This document shows positions 17,986 through 27,263 of a DNA stretch of 64,000 nucleotides, one piece after another. The stretch spans positions 62,001 to 126,000 of the forward strand of contig NZ_JAQTXM010000002.1 in assembly GCF_028688795.1 (NCBI RefSeq), given 5' to 3'. The position numbers and the translations under genes were made by a program. The notes beneath the pieces are model-generated. The model saw only the letters and a program-made list of their open reading frames with translations. It was not told the DNA's origin and did no database searches. This DNA is from Rhodoferax sp. (lineage in GTDB: Bacteria > Pseudomonadota > Gammaproteobacteria > Burkholderiales > Burkholderiaceae_C). Each line of letters opens with the position of its first letter. The first letter of the stretch is position 1.

Positions 17986-18042
17986 GAACAGTGAACTCTT
18001 GAAGTGGTGTGCTGAGTTTAGGTGAACTTGATCAAGGTTTGG

Positions 18043-19041
18043 TTACAAATGACCCCAAACCAGCAAGGCATCACGCCCATCCACGCCCAAGTCAACTTTC
18101 GCACCGACCGGCAAAATCACCTTGGTTTGCACATGACCGTACGGCAAATTGGTCAACACAGGTGCCTTGACCTTTTGCCGCAACCGATCAATGACGGTCT
18201 GCAATTTAAATCCACGGTCGTGGCTAACAAGCTTGTAGTCGGTAAATTGCCCCAGCAAAATCGCCTTCTGGCGTGCCAACACACCCGCGTGTAACAGCTG
18301 TGTGAGCATGCGCTCGATGCGGTAGGGGTGCTCGCCCACATCTTCCAGAAAGAGCGTGCCGCCTTTGATATCCGGGAAATATGGCGTGCCAAGCAACGAT
18401 GTCAGCACGGTCAGGTTACCGCCCCATAAAACTGAATTATTAACATTAAATGAGGCTGTAGCCCCTATATATAAAGCGTCGACAGCTAGACTATCAGTAG
18501 CAACCAGTGGGCGTTCCAGAGCTTGCCGCCAACCCGTGCCTTCCCCCTGCTCTTGCAGCAAATCATCAAAACAGGCTTCCATGATGTCATCAGGCACCGA
18601 GCTGGCACCTGCATCATGACCCACCGTGTCAGGCTTACCGCCCACGCCAAAGCCCTCACACAGCGCCGGACCAGCATAGGTGATGGCGCCGGTTTTTGCC
18701 AGCACGGCATTTTGAAACGCCGTGAAGTCGCTGATGCCGACAAACAGCATGCCCTTGTCGATGGCCTTGGCTACTTTTTTGTAATGGATGCCAGGCAGGA
18801 TGCGGGTCAGTCCGTAGCCGCCGCGTGAAATCAACGCCACGTCAGCGCCACTGGCAGCTGACCGGTGGATGGCATTCAGGCGGGTGTCATCATCGCCCGC
18901 GAAGCGCTGGTAGCTGGTCAATGCATCGGCATCAATTTCAACTTCATGGCCCAAGGCTTGGAGCCTTTTGATGCCGCGCTTGAAGGCGGCCTTGTCGCGC
19001 ACTGCACCTGAGGGTGAGTAGATGTAAATGTGTTTTTTCAT
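18043..19041 (-). CDS. ldcA: Muramoyltetrapeptide (LD-) carboxypeptidase with palindrome insertion
   Basis: 332 residues from the ATG giving MKKHIYIYSPSGAV; this start overlaps the tadA stop by 4 bases, which supports it over the upstream in-frame ATG. Family features: SRGGYGLTRILP, then VGISDFTAF with the likely nucleophile Ser, and the GGNLTVL region. S66-family enzymes remove the terminal D-Ala from muropeptide tetrapeptides in recycling. At about residues 185-200 the protein contains an extra segment (LAVDALYIGATASF) encoded by a palindrome copy, just before WGGNLT where relatives have a short link. The frame stays open, so the protein is probably functional. Confidence 0.92.
   Translation of the reverse strand: MKKHIYIYSPSGAVRDKAAFKRGIKRLQALGHEVEIDADALTSYQRFAGDDDTRLNAIHRSAASGADVALISRGGYGLTRILPGIHYKKVAKAIDKGMLFVGISDFTAFQNAVLAKTGAITYAGPALCEGFGVGGKPDTVGHDAGASSVPDDIMEACFDDLLQEQGEGTGWRQALERPLVATDSLAVDALYIGATASFNVNNSVLWGGNLTVLTSLLGTPYFPDIKGGTLFLEDVGEHPYRIERMLTQLLHAGVLARQKAILLGQFTDYKLVSHDRGFKLQTVIDRLRQKVKAPVLTNLPYGHVQTKVILPVGAKVDLGVDGRDALLVWGHL
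18454..18489 (-). repeat. Dispersed palindrome copy 5, inside ldcA
   Basis: Minus-strand sequence begins CTAGCTGTCGACGCTTTA and ends AGGGGCTACAGCC. It is read in the gene's sense as L-A-V-D-A-L-Y-I-G-A-T-A and adds about 12-18 residues. Confidence 0.8.
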
Positions 19042-20168
19042 GTATTCTGGCCAGAGAAAGAAGATGTGGTGCGTTTGGCCCTGGGGTTTTGAACCCATGC
19101 GCGCTGGGCCGCACGGTGACCATCGTCAGGGTATGGCGCATTCAAGGCGTCAGCCTTCAATGGGGGGAGTTGGCGCGTATCGCATCGAACAACTCGCTGC
19201 TGCGCCAGCGCCATCACAAGTTGCCCGAGTGTCTGATGCGGCAACCCATGCTGCGCCTCGGCCGCAGCATGCTGGTTTATCGCATCGTCGCACAGAGCGT
19301 CACCCACCAACTCCAGCACCACCACGTTTATCAAATTCAGTCGCTCCATCCATTGCAGAACAACTTGAGCATGCCAGGCAAGCGTGTGCATGGCTTTTTT
19401 CTTGGGTTTATCGCTCTTGCCAAAGCCAATCAGGTCCAGCGCCAGCACGCGCTCGCCCTGCACTACCCGCTCGACCATGAAAGGCTGCCACACCTGCGAC
19501 CAACTGCGAGGGCCATGCAGACACAAAGTGACTTGGATCGCATTGACCGCACCGGCATCGACATAGTGCAGCCGCAACCCATTCAACGCCGGCAGGTCGC
19601 TGATATGGTGCGCCACGCCGGGCAGGGTCGTCAAGGCTTCAAATCGGCTCGCCGGGGTGCGCAGCGCGTCCTCACGCAGCGGGCTGGCGTTGATGGATTT
19701 TTGTTGCCGCTGTTGCCTGAAAAAATCCTGTAATAACTCTGAACATGCTGGCGCCAACACTCCACCTTGCACTTGGGTGTGGTGGTTAAGCTGAGGGTTG
19801 GCAAACAGGTCAATCACCGACCCGGCAGCACCCGTTTTGAGGTCAGATGCACCGAACACCACACGTTTGAGGCGTGCATGCAACATCGCCCCGGCACACA
19901 TCGCGCATGGCTCTAGCGTGACAAACAGTTCGCAGTCATCCAACCGGTAATTGCCCAGATGCAAGGCTGCCGCCCGAAGCGCTGCCATTTCCGCGTGGGC
20001 GCTGGGGTCATGGGTGTGAATCGGGGCGTTGTGCCCGGCACCAATGATTTGACCGCGGTGCACGACGACAGCGCCTACCGGCACCTCGCCAGCGTCCCGA
20101 GCTGTCTGCGCTGCCTTCAGTGCGATGCGCATCCACTGCGCATCTGTCGCTGCGTCAGACGAGCTCAC
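19038..20168 (-). CDS. tadA: tRNA adenosine(34) deaminase TadA fused to a degenerate alpha/beta-hydrolase domain
   Basis: 376 residues, far longer than the usual 150-170 of TadA. Residues 1-155 are a complete deaminase: HAE at 58-60 and PCAMC at 87-91 give the zinc ligands and catalytic Glu. It converts A34 to inosine in tRNA-Arg(ACG). From about 185 onward the sequence resembles an alpha/beta-hydrolase: LHGPRSW at 217-223 as the oxyanion-hole loop and DLIGFGKSDKP at 245-255. Where the nucleophile elbow (G-x-Ser/Asp-x-G) should follow, the protein reads VELVGDALCDD or similar around 285-294, with no recognisable elbow, so hydrolase activity is doubtful. GTG start, overlapping the preceding gene's stop; its own stop overlaps ldcA. 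Confidence 0.9.
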   Translation of the reverse strand: MSSSDAATDAQWMRIALKAAQTARDAGEVPVGAVVVHRGQIIGAGHNAPIHTHDPSAHAEMAALRAAALHLGNYRLDDCELFVTLEPCAMCAGAMLHARLKRVVFGASDLKTGAAGSVIDLFANPQLNHHTQVQGGVLAPACSELLQDFFRQQRQQKSINASPLREDALRTPASRFEALTTLPGVAHHISDLPALNGLRLHYVDAGAVNAIQVTLCLHGPRSWSQVWQPFMVERVVQGERVLALDLIGFGKSDKPKKKAMHTLAWHAQVVLQWMERLNLINVVVLELVGDALCDDAINQHAAAEAQHGLPHQTLGQLVMALAQQRVVRCDTRQLPPLKADALNAPYPDDGHRAAQRAWVQNPRAKRTTSSFSGQNT

Positions 20169-20407
20169 TTGTCGTCCGGCATGGGGCGCGCCTGCATGGC
20201 ACTTTCCACGGCCTGCTTCATCTGCTGTTGAATCTGCTGATTTTGTTGAGCGACATTACCTGGTGTGGGCGATGCATTTGCTGGCCCAATGGCCGGTGTT
20301 TCCAGCGTGGGCAACGTGACCCGAACCGCTGTCATCTGCTTGCGCACCAGCGTGCCCACGATGACCAGTGCCAGGAGCAAACCCACCAGTCCAAACCATC
20401 CGCGCAT
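20165..20407 (-). CDS. Small single-pass membrane protein, unknown function
   Basis: 80 residues. One N-terminal membrane segment (about 5-22, FGLVGLLLALVIVGTL) is followed by a Pro/Gln-rich region and a short helix ending in Asp-Asp-Lys. It is packed tightly between the PaiB-like gene (sharing a base of TGATG) and tadA (4-base overlap), so it is co-transcribed with both. A GTG one codon upstream is an equally good start. I do not recognise a family. Confidence 0.65.
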   Translation of the reverse strand: MRGWFGLVGLLLALVIVGTLVRKQMTAVRVTLPTLETPAIGPANASPTPGNVAQQNQQIQQQMKQAVESAMQARPMPDDK

Positions 20408-21042
20408 CACGCCTCTCCCTGAACGTGGCCCACCATGCCGAGCCGCTCCATCCAGTCGGCCAGGGCGCGCTCATCATCGTTGCCACCTGAATAGGCAGCA
20501 TGCAGGGCGACATGCGATTCTGGCCGATGCTGGTTCAACTTGAGCTTGCAATGCAGTTGGGTCACCTTCAACTCAAACGCCTGGATTCCGGCCATCATCT
20601 TGTGCTGAAAATCTTCACCGAGACCCCGCCATTGCTCGGCGTAGGTGGGATCGTGATCCTCGATCAGGTGTTTCAACAACCGGTCTTTATCCTCAAAGGT
20701 GTCAATCAACCGCGCCTGCACCACACAATGCACCATCAGGTAATTCCAGGTGGGTACGCGCGCCAGATCAGGGTAGACACGTGGACTCATGTAGGCCTGC
20801 GGCCCCATGAAGGTCACCACCGCTTGCGGGCGCGCTTGCAAGTAGCGCCAGTGTGGATTGGGTTTGGCGCAATGGCCCAACAGCAACCAGTCATCGCCCT
20901 CATCCAGCAAATGAAGTGGTAGCGGCGTCACAAACGGCAAGCCGTCATCCGCGACTGAGATCATGCTGGCCAGTGGGTACGCACGGATCAAATCACGCGC
21001 ATAAGACCGGTCTTGGGCAACAAATTGAGGAGGCAAATACAT
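20407..21042 (-). CDS. PaiB-family FMN-binding regulator-like protein
   Basis: 211 residues that match PaiB-type flavin-binding split-barrel proteins along their length: MYLPPQFV at the start, GLPFVTPLPLHL around 35-46, VVTFMGPQAYMSPRVYP near 97-113, and WNYLMVHC. PaiB of Bacillus is described as a transcriptional repressor of sporulation and protease genes, but homologues bind FMN or heme-like cofactors and their role in proteobacteria is unclear. It heads a compact group that continues into the small membrane protein, tadA and ldcA. Confidence 0.82.
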   Translation of the reverse strand: MYLPPQFVAQDRSYARDLIRAYPLASMISVADDGLPFVTPLPLHLLDEGDDWLLLGHCAKPNPHWRYLQARPQAVVTFMGPQAYMSPRVYPDLARVPTWNYLMVHCVVQARLIDTFEDKDRLLKHLIEDHDPTYAEQWRGLGEDFQHKMMAGIQAFELKVTQLHCKLKLNQHRPESHVALHAAYSGGNDDERALADWMERLGMVGHVQGEA

Positions 21043-21101
21043 TGGGCAATTATTGCAGCGCCACGCCAGTCACTCCCCACCGGGAAGTGATCTGAACGGT
21101 G

Positions 21102-22718
21102 TTATTCCCACTCAATTGTGGCGGGGGGCTTGCTGCTAACGTCATAAGTGACGCGGTTGATGCCGCGCACTTCATTGATGATGCGGCTCGACACTTTCTT
21201 GAGCAGCGCATAGGGCAACTCAGCCCAGTCTGCGGTCATGAAGTCGCTGGTTTGCACGGCGCGCAAGGCCACCACATAATCGTAAGTACGGCCATCGCCC
21301 ATCACGCCGACACTCTTGACCGGCAAGAACACCGTGAAGGCCTGGCTCGTCAACTGGTACCAGGTTTTTCCAGTGGCCTCATCGACAAAATTGTTCAGCT
21401 CTTCCATGAAGATGGCATCGGCGCGGCGCAACAGGTCGGCGTATTCCTTTTTGACTTCGCCCAAAATCCGCACACCCAGACCGGGACCGGGGAACGGATG
21501 ACGGTAGACCATGTGGTAAGGCAAGCCCAGCGCCACGCCCAGCTCTCGTACCTCGTCCTTGAACAGTTCGCGCAAGGGCTCCAGCAGCTTCAGGCCCAGT
21601 TGCTCAGGCAAACCACCAACGTTGTGGTGACTCTTGATGACCACTGCTTTTTTGTTTTTGGCACCACCGGACTCGATCACATCCGGGTAAATGGTGCCCT
21701 GAGCCAGCCATTTTGCTCCTATTTTAGAAGCATCTGACACAGTCAGTGCAAGGGCTTGAGCCTTAAAAACCTCAACAAATTCACGCCCGATGATTTTCCG
21801 CTTGGCTTCCGGTTCGCTGACACCTGCGAGATGCCCCAAAAACTGATCCGCCGCATCGACCCGAATCACCTTGGCGTGGAGCTTGCCAACAAACATCTCC
21901 ATCACCAAGTCGCCCTCATTCAGGCGCAACAGGCCATGGTCAACAAACACGCAGGTGAGTTGATCGCCAATGGCGCGGTGAATCAGGGCTGCCGCCACCG
22001 ACGAATCGACACCACCGGAGAGCCCCAAAATGACCTCTTCGTCACCCACCTGAGCGCGGATTTGCGCGATGGCTTCGCTGACGTAGTCACCCATGATCCA
22101 GTCGGCGCGGGTGCCACAAATGTCGAGCACAAAGCGCTCCAAAATGGCTGCACCGCGCTTGGTGTGTGTCACTTCGGGGTGGAATTGCACAGCGTAAAAA
22201 TGACGCGCTTCGTCGGCCATACCGGCAATCGGACAACTGTCGGTGCTGGCCATCAGCTTGAAGCCCGGTGGCAGCTCGGTGACCTTGTCGCCGTGACTCA
22301 TCCAGACGTCCAGCATGCCGTGACCTTCCGGCGTGGTGAAGTCCTGAATGCCATCAAGTAATTTGGTACGCCCATGCGCGCGCACGTTGGCAGAACCAAA
22401 CTCACGTTGGTGTCCGCTTGTGACGATGCCACCGAGTTGGTGCGCCATGGTCTGCATGCCATAACAAATGCCCAGCACCGGTATACCCAACTCAAACACC
22501 GCTTGCGGCGCTTTGTCTGTGCTGTCTTCGTAGACACTGGCATGGCTGCCAGACAGGATGATGCCCTTGAGCTTGCCATCACGCGCGTAGGCACGAATCC
22601 AGTCGTCGGTCACATCACAGGGGTGCACTTCGCAAAACACATGGGCTTCACGAATACGCCGCGCGATCAGCTGGGTGACTTGTGAGCCGAAATCAAGGAT
22701 GAGGATTTTTTGATGCAT
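21102..22718 (-). CDS. guaA: GMP synthase (glutamine-hydrolysing) with palindrome insertion
   Basis: 538 residues, slightly longer than the usual 520-525. The class I glutamine amidotransferase domain has Cys85 (GICYGMQ), His180 and Glu182 (FHPEV); the ATP pyrophosphatase domain has the P-loop SGGVDSS at 234-240; the C-terminal dimerisation domain ends with the conserved [15 protein letters not shown]. It aminates XMP to GMP. The extra length comes from residues about 317-332 ([14 protein letters not shown]), encoded by a palindrome copy, between FVEVFKA and [12 protein letters not shown], which are adjacent in relatives. The start overlaps the guaB stop by one base. Confidence 0.97.
   Translation of the reverse strand: MHQKILILDFGSQVTQLIARRIREAHVFCEVHPCDVTDDWIRAYARDGKLKGIILSGSHASVYEDSTDKAPQAVFELGIPVLGICYGMQTMAHQLGGIVTSGHQREFGSANVRAHGRTKLLDGIQDFTTPEGHGMLDVWMSHGDKVTELPPGFKLMASTDSCPIAGMADEARHFYAVQFHPEVTHTKRGAAILERFVLDICGTRADWIMGDYVSEAIAQIRAQVGDEEVILGLSGGVDSSVAAALIHRAIGDQLTCVFVDHGLLRLNEGDLVMEMFVGKLHAKVIRVDAADQFLGHLAGVSEPEAKRKIIGREFVEVFKAQALALTVSDASKIGAKWLAQGTIYPDVIESGGAKNKKAVVIKSHHNVGGLPEQLGLKLLEPLRELFKDEVRELGVALGLPYHMVYRHPFPGPGLGVRILGEVKKEYADLLRRADAIFMEELNNFVDEATGKTWYQLTSQAFTVFLPVKSVGVMGDGRTYDYVVALRAVQTSDFMTADWAELPYALLKKVSSRIINEVRGINRVTYDVSSKPPATIEWE
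21724..21762 (+). repeat. Dispersed palindrome copy 6, inside guaA
   Basis: Divergent copy; the right end CAAGGGCTTGAGCC and the left TAGAAGC match the family, while the middle has changed. guaA reads it antisense as [12 protein letters not shown]. Its stem is largely lost, suggesting an old insertion. Confidence 0.65.
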
Positions 22719-24187
22719 TATTCAGCCCGGTAATTCGGCGCTTCTTTGGTGATTTGCACGTCGTGCACATGGCTTTCGCGGATACCAGCCGTGGTGATTT
22801 CAACAAACTCGGCCCTATCTTGCATCTCCTGAATGGTGGCGCAACCGCAGTAACCCATGCTGGCGCGCAAGCCACCGGCCATTTGGTAAATGATGTTGAC
22901 CATGGAGCCTTTGTAAGGCACGCGACCCTCAATGCCCTCAGGCACCAGCTTGTCGGCATTCGGGTTGCCAGTGCTCGATTCCTGAAAATAACGGTCGGCA
23001 CTGCCCTGCTGCATGGCACCAATCGAGCCCATGCCGCGGTAGCTCTTGTAGCTGCGGCCCTGGAACAAAATCACCTCTCCAGGCGCCTCTTCGGTGCCTG
23101 CAAACATGCCGCCCATCATCACCGTGCCAGCACCGGCCGCAATCGCTTTGGAGATGTCGCCGCTGAAACGGATGCCACCATCGGCAATCAAGGGCACCCC
23201 GGTGCCCCGAAGTGCAGTCGCCACACTGTCAATCGCCATAATTTGCGGTACACCGACACCCGCCACGATGCGGGTGGTGCAAATCGAGCCAGGACCAATA
23301 CCCACCTTGACGGCATCTGCGCCCGCCTCGACCAGAGCCAACGCCGCAGCACCGGTGGCAATGTTGCCGCCAATCACTTCAACATGCGGAAAATTCTGTT
23401 TGACCCAACGCACCCGGTCGATCACGCCCTTGCTGTGGCCATGGGCGGTATCCACCACGATGGCATCCACACCCGCGCGAGCCAAAAGCTCCACGCGTTC
23501 TTCGGTGCCCTCGCCCACACCAACGGCTGCACCCACGCGCAGTTTGCCTTGCGCGTCACGCGCGGCGTTGGGGAAACTGGTTTGTTTGGTGATGTCCTTG
23601 ACGGTGATCAAGCCCTTAAGCTCAAAGGCGTCGTTCACCACCAGCAAGCGCTCGATCTTGTACTGGTTCAGCAGCACTTTGGCTTCGGTGATGGTGGTGC
23701 CATCGGGCACGGTGATCAACTTTTCACGCGGCGTCATGATTTGGCTGACGGGCAAGTCAAAACGCGTCTCAAAGCGCAGGTCACGCCCGGTGACCAAGCC
23801 AACGACCTTGCCGCCGTCGATCACGGGAAAGCCCGACACACCCAATTGCTCGGACAAGGACATCACCTGGCGCACGGTGTGCTGCGGCGTGATCACCACC
23901 GGGTCACGCAACACGCCAGACTCGTAGCGTTTGACCTTGGCCACTTTCGCCGCTTGCTGCTGTGCGGTCATGTTTTTGTGCACGATACCAATGCCGCCCT
24001 CCTGGGCGATGGCAATAGCAAGTCGGGATTCTGTGACCGTGTCCATGGCCGCTGAAACCAAGGGCAGGTTCAGTGCAATGTTACGTGTAAACAGGGTGGC
24101 GAGGGAGGTGTCCTTGGGAAGGACTTGGGAATATGCTGGCACCAGTAACACGTCGTCAAAGGTGAGCGCTTTGCCAATCAGGCGCAT
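22718..24187 (-). CDS. guaB: IMP dehydrogenase
   Basis: 489 residues from the ATG giving [20 protein letters not shown], the conserved family N-terminus; a longer open frame upstream does not resemble the family. Two CBS domains lie at about 92-205, the catalytic Cys303 is in [11 protein letters not shown], and the flap region with GMGSIGAMQ follows. It oxidises IMP to XMP with NAD+, the committed step of GMP synthesis, and feeds the guaA product directly downstream. guaB and guaA form one transcription unit. Confidence 0.97.
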   Translation of the reverse strand: MRLIGKALTFDDVLLVPAYSQVLPKDTSLATLFTRNIALNLPLVSAAMDTVTESRLAIAIAQEGGIGIVHKNMTAQQQAAKVAKVKRYESGVLRDPVVITPQHTVRQVMSLSEQLGVSGFPVIDGGKVVGLVTGRDLRFETRFDLPVSQIMTPREKLITVPDGTTITEAKVLLNQYKIERLLVVNDAFELKGLITVKDITKQTSFPNAARDAQGKLRVGAAVGVGEGTEERVELLARAGVDAIVVDTAHGHSKGVIDRVRWVKQNFPHVEVIGGNIATGAAALALVEAGADAVKVGIGPGSICTTRIVAGVGVPQIMAIDSVATALRGTGVPLIADGGIRFSGDISKAIAAGAGTVMMGGMFAGTEEAPGEVILFQGRSYKSYRGMGSIGAMQQGSADRYFQESSTGNPNADKLVPEGIEGRVPYKGSMVNIIYQMAGGLRASMGYCGCATIQEMQDRAEFVEITTAGIRESHVHDVQITKEAPNYRAE

Positions 24188-24252
24188 AGATAGAGCTCCA
24201 AATCGTCGATTGTATCTGTCGGCCACCAAGCGAGCTGGCATAAACTCACGCC

Positions 24253-24777
24253 ATGAAGCATTCACTTTGTCTATTTATTGTCATTCTCGGCCTGCTCCCA
24301 CTGGGTGCCAGCGCCCAATGGGCCTGGACTGACAAGGATGGCCGCAAGGTATTCAGCGACCGCGCGCCTTCAGCCGATGTGCCTGACAAAAGCATTTTCA
24401 AACGCCCAGGGTCTGGTGCGCGGTTGCCCTCGCAGGACTTGACCTTGAATTCTGTTGCGGGCGAGCCGGCGACCAAAACCTCAGCCCCGACATCGGAAGG
24501 CAGCAAACCAAATGCAACCGGTGTCGACAAAGACTTGGCCGAGCGCAAGAAGAAAGAAGAACAGGCACAAGCCGCACTGCGCAAAGCCGAAGAAGACCGC
24601 ATCACCAAGGCCAAAGCTGACAACTGTCAGCGCGCCAGATTGGCCCAAAAAGGACTGGATTCAGGCGTGCGGATTGGCCGCATCAACAGCCAGGGTGAGC
24701 GCGAAATCATGGATGATGCCGCGCGCGCAGCAGAGGCCAAACGCATCCAGGCCATTGTGGAGAGCGACTGCAAATAA
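24253..24777 (+). CDS. DUF4124-domain secreted protein
   Basis: 174 residues. A signal peptide (1-21, ending GASA) is followed by the short DUF4124 domain [17 protein letters not shown], then a disordered region and a Lys/Glu/Ala-rich coiled-coil helix (about 95-120). DUF4124 proteins are periplasmic and of unknown function. It is transcribed divergently from guaB, whose start is 65 bases away. Confidence 0.85.
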   Translation: MKHSLCLFIVILGLLPLGASAQWAWTDKDGRKVFSDRAPSADVPDKSIFKRPGSGARLPSQDLTLNSVAGEPATKTSAPTSEGSKPNATGVDKDLAERKKKEEQAQAALRKAEEDRITKAKADNCQRARLAQKGLDSGVRIGRINSQGEREIMDDAARAAEAKRIQAIVESDCK

Positions 24778-24846
24778 GCCTTTTGCAGTGTGCCAGCAGG
24801 CACATAAAGGTGAGTTGCCTGAGCAACCGCGTCTTAGTAGCCTGCC

Positions 24847-25194
24847 TCAATAACCCGCTTTAGCGCCCGCCCGCTTTTTGTCAAACAGGCCGGTGCCTCG
24901 GCTGCCTTGGCTGACGAAACGCTCCCGGCGCGCCACCTTGGGGTCGACTCGCAAAGGTCGATAAACCTCCACGCGATCCTGATCCCGCAACAATTGGTCC
25001 AGCGGCGCTTTTCGCCCCCAGACACCCACCGTGGTGAGCAGGTTGTCGATTTCCGGATAACGGGCCAGCAAGCCGCTTTGCTGCAAGGCCTGCAGCACGC
25101 TGCAAGGCGCCGCTAATTCGAGGGAGACTTCACCGACCTCACGTGCCGCTGGTGAATAAACCACCGTCACGCGCAGGCGGGATTCACTCACCAT
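24847..25194 (-). CDS. rnfH: RnfH-family ubiquitin-like protein
   Basis: 115 residues from the ATG giving MVSESRLRVTVVYS; a longer open frame (to 25293) overlaps ratA heavily and is not family-like. The beta-grasp fold signature runs through QSGLLARYPEID and the conserved GVWGRKAPLDQLLRDQDRVEVYRP in the second half. The C-terminus ends in a Lys/Arg-rich tail. RnfH is regularly paired with ratA and smpB, as here: ratA overlaps its start by 11 bases and smpB is divergent. The function is unknown. Confidence 0.88.
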   Translation of the reverse strand: MVSESRLRVTVVYSPAAREVGEVSLELAAPCSVLQALQQSGLLARYPEIDNLLTTVGVWGRKAPLDQLLRDQDRVEVYRPLRVDPKVARRERFVSQGSRGTGLFDKKRAGAKAGY

Positions 25195-25624
25195 AAACCT
25201 GTTTGGCACGCTTGACAAACGCATCGACCATGCTGCCGGCAATCTTGTCAAACACCGGGCTAATGAGGCGCCCCAGGGCATTGTCAAAACCATAGGTCAA
25301 CGCCAGCTCGACCTTGCAGGCACGCTGCTCGGTCTCACCCAAGGACAAAAAGTTCCATTCACCTTCCAGCTTTGAAAAGGGTCCGTTGACCAAATCAATG
25401 ATCACCTGACGGTCTTGAATGTGGGCATTGCGTGTGGTGAAGGTTTGGTGAATGCCAGAAAAAGCAATGCCAATTTCGGCCAACATGCCGTTTTCTTCCA
25501 GCGACACCACGCGCGCTTTATCACACCAGGGCAAAAATTGCGGATATTGATCAACATCAGTGACCAGACGGTACATTTCGGCCGGGCTGTACCAAATTAA
25601 GACGGACTTTTTAACTGTTTTCAT
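25184..25624 (-). CDS. ratA: RatA/COQ10-family START-domain protein
   Basis: 146 residues in the START/SRPBCC fold. Family words: MKTVKKSVLIWYSPAEMYRL at the start, DQYPQFLPWC, and the C-terminal helix IAGSMVDAFVKRAKQVYG. In E. coli RatA is described as inhibiting association of ribosomal subunits; relatives in mitochondria bind coenzyme Q. Given its fold, a role in ubiquinone handling is a reasonable alternative. Co-transcribed with rnfH and divergent from smpB. Confidence 0.9.
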   Translation of the reverse strand: MKTVKKSVLIWYSPAEMYRLVTDVDQYPQFLPWCDKARVVSLEENGMLAEIGIAFSGIHQTFTTRNAHIQDRQVIIDLVNGPFSKLEGEWNFLSLGETEQRACKVELALTYGFDNALGRLISPVFDKIAGSMVDAFVKRAKQVYGE

Positions 25625-25692
25625 AGAATAGGGGTCTGCGCGGGATTGTAGTCAAGCCTGGTTCGCATTCACAAAAACTCCAAACGCACGAC

Positions 25693-26166
25693 ATGGCCAA
25701 AAAACCAGACACCTCAAGCCGCATTGCCGACAACAAAAAAGCCGCCTTCAATTATTTTTTTGAGGAGCGCTTTGAAGCGGGCATTGTTCTCGAAGGCTGG
25801 GAAGTCAAATCGCTACGCGAAGGCAAGGTTCAATTGACCGAGGGCTACGTGGTGATTCGCAATGGCGAGTTGTTCATCATCGGCCTGCAAATCCAACCGC
25901 TTGGCACCGCCTCAACCCACATCAGCCCGGACCGGCAGCGCACCAAGAAGCTACTGATGCACAAGGAGGAAATCAAGCGCCTGATCGGCAAGATCGAACA
26001 AAAAGGCTACACGCTGGTGCCCATCAACCTGCATTGGAAAAACGGCAAGGTGAAATGTGAAGTGGCCTTGGCCAAAGGCAAGGCCGAGCACGACAAGCGC
26101 GACACCATCAAAGACCGTGAAGGAAAGCGCGAGGTAGAACGCGCCATGAAAATTCACCGCAGTTAA
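25693..26166 (+). CDS. smpB: SsrA-binding protein SmpB
   Basis: 157 residues, normal length. Conserved features: [10 protein letters not shown] near the start, [21 protein letters not shown], the central [16 protein letters not shown] and the basic C-terminal tail [16 protein letters not shown], which enters the decoding centre. It works with tmRNA to rescue stalled ribosomes. The tmRNA gene itself is not in this window. Confidence 0.97.
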   Translation: MAKKPDTSSRIADNKKAAFNYFFEERFEAGIVLEGWEVKSLREGKVQLTEGYVVIRNGELFIIGLQIQPLGTASTHISPDRQRTKKLLMHKEEIKRLIGKIEQKGYTLVPINLHWKNGKVKCEVALAKGKAEHDKRDTIKDREGKREVERAMKIHRS

Positions 26167-26256
26167 ATTATTTGCAAGGATGGGAATAAAACCTCTGATT
26201 CCGGTGTTCATGGTGTGCAAACGCTTGTTTGCGCTCACCTAATCAAGGAACTCACC

Positions 26257-26640
26257 ATGACACTCAAATCACCAGCGCTGTTCATTGCATCTGTCACTCT
26301 GGCCATTTTGGCCGGTTGCGCCTCCATGGCATCGGCCCCCGTAAAAGTCTCCGACGGCGTGCTGGTTGGCCCCAGTGGCATGACGCTTTACACCTTTGAC
26401 AAGGATGTGGCAGGCAGCAGCAAGTCCACCTGCAATGGCCCATGCGCAGCCAATTGGCCGCCGCTGGCTGCAAATCCGAGCGATTCAGCCCATGGTGATT
26501 ACAGCATCATTACCCGCGACGACGGTAGCAAACAATGGGCTGTCAAGGGCAAGCCAGTCTATTACTGGATCAAGGACAGCAAGCCTGGCGACAAGACGGG
26601 TGATGGCGTCAACAAGGTTTGGCAGGTCGCAAAACCCTGA
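26257..26640 (+). CDS. Lipoprotein with Yx(FWY)xxD motif (COG4315 type)
   Basis: 127 residues from the ATG giving MTLKSPALF. A lipoprotein signal with lipobox LAGC (Cys about 18-20) precedes a repeat-type domain with LVGPSGMTLYTFDKD, followed by the CNGPCAANWPPL segment with two cysteines and a closing VYYWIKDSKPGDKTGDG. The motif YTFDKD fits Y-x-F-x-x-D. These proteins are often encoded beside an ECF sigma factor and anti-sigma factor, exactly as here (62 bases to the sigma gene). The biochemical role is unknown. Confidence 0.88.
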   Translation: MTLKSPALFIASVTLAILAGCASMASAPVKVSDGVLVGPSGMTLYTFDKDVAGSSKSTCNGPCAANWPPLAANPSDSAHGDYSIITRDDGSKQWAVKGKPVYYWIKDSKPGDKTGDGVNKVWQVAKP

Positions 26641-26701
26641 CGCAGCACCGGCTCCATGTGTCTCGTTGCACCGTACGTCGGCTCAAGCCTGAGTCAAGCC
26701 C

Positions 26702-27250
26702 TTGAGCCCTGAACTCCTGGTGGCCCAGATTCCGTCGCTGCGCCGCTATGCGCGGGCATTGACAGGCAACGCCTGGGCAGCTGACGACTTGGTGCAGGAC
26801 ACGCTGGAGCGTGCCTGCAGCAAGTGGCGTTTGTGGCTCGTGGGCTCGAATCTGCGCGCCTGGTTGTTCAGCGTGATGCACAACCTGTTCATCAACCAGT
26901 TGCGCCAGACCGCTGCTGGCCAACACTTGACGCTGGTGGACATTGCCGATGTGGTCAATGAGTTGCAAGCACCCGAATCAGACACGGGCCAGACACTGGA
27001 CTTGCAGCGCTGCCTGCTGCGTCTGCCCCCAGAGCAACGCGAGGTGCTGTTGCTGGTGAGCATGGAAGACATGAGTTATGCCGAAGTTGCCAAGGTCACG
27101 GGAGTCCCGATAGGCACGGTGATGTCACGGCTGTCGCGTGCCAGAGTCCGCTTGCAGGCGCTGCTGGATGCACCGGCCCATGCCTCTGACAACTCAACGC
27201 CTAACGGCGCAACTGTGACCCCGATCCAGGCACTGCACCGCTTGAAATAG
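26702..27250 (+). CDS. ECF-type RNA polymerase sigma factor
   Basis: 182 residues with a TTG start; a GTG six codons later is an alternative and neither has a strong ribosome-binding site. Region 2 reads LRRYARALTGNAWAADDLVQ, with a tryptophan-containing DNA-melting segment; region 4 has LPPEQREVLLLVSMEDMSYA and the helix-turn-helix GVPIGTVMSRLSRAR. No region 3 is present, as expected for the ECF group. The next gene, 13 bases on, is its likely anti-sigma factor, and the lipoprotein gene upstream is a likely target. Confidence 0.88.
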   Translation: MSPELLVAQIPSLRRYARALTGNAWAADDLVQDTLERACSKWRLWLVGSNLRAWLFSVMHNLFINQLRQTAAGQHLTLVDIADVVNELQAPESDTGQTLDLQRCLLRLPPEQREVLLLVSMEDMSYAEVAKVTGVPIGTVMSRLSRARVRLQALLDAPAHASDNSTPNGATVTPIQALHRLK

Positions 27251-27263
27251 GCCATTGACTTCC

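Noticed and set aside
22754..24055. 433-codon plus-strand open frame
   Set aside because: Antisense to guaB; His-rich shadow frame.
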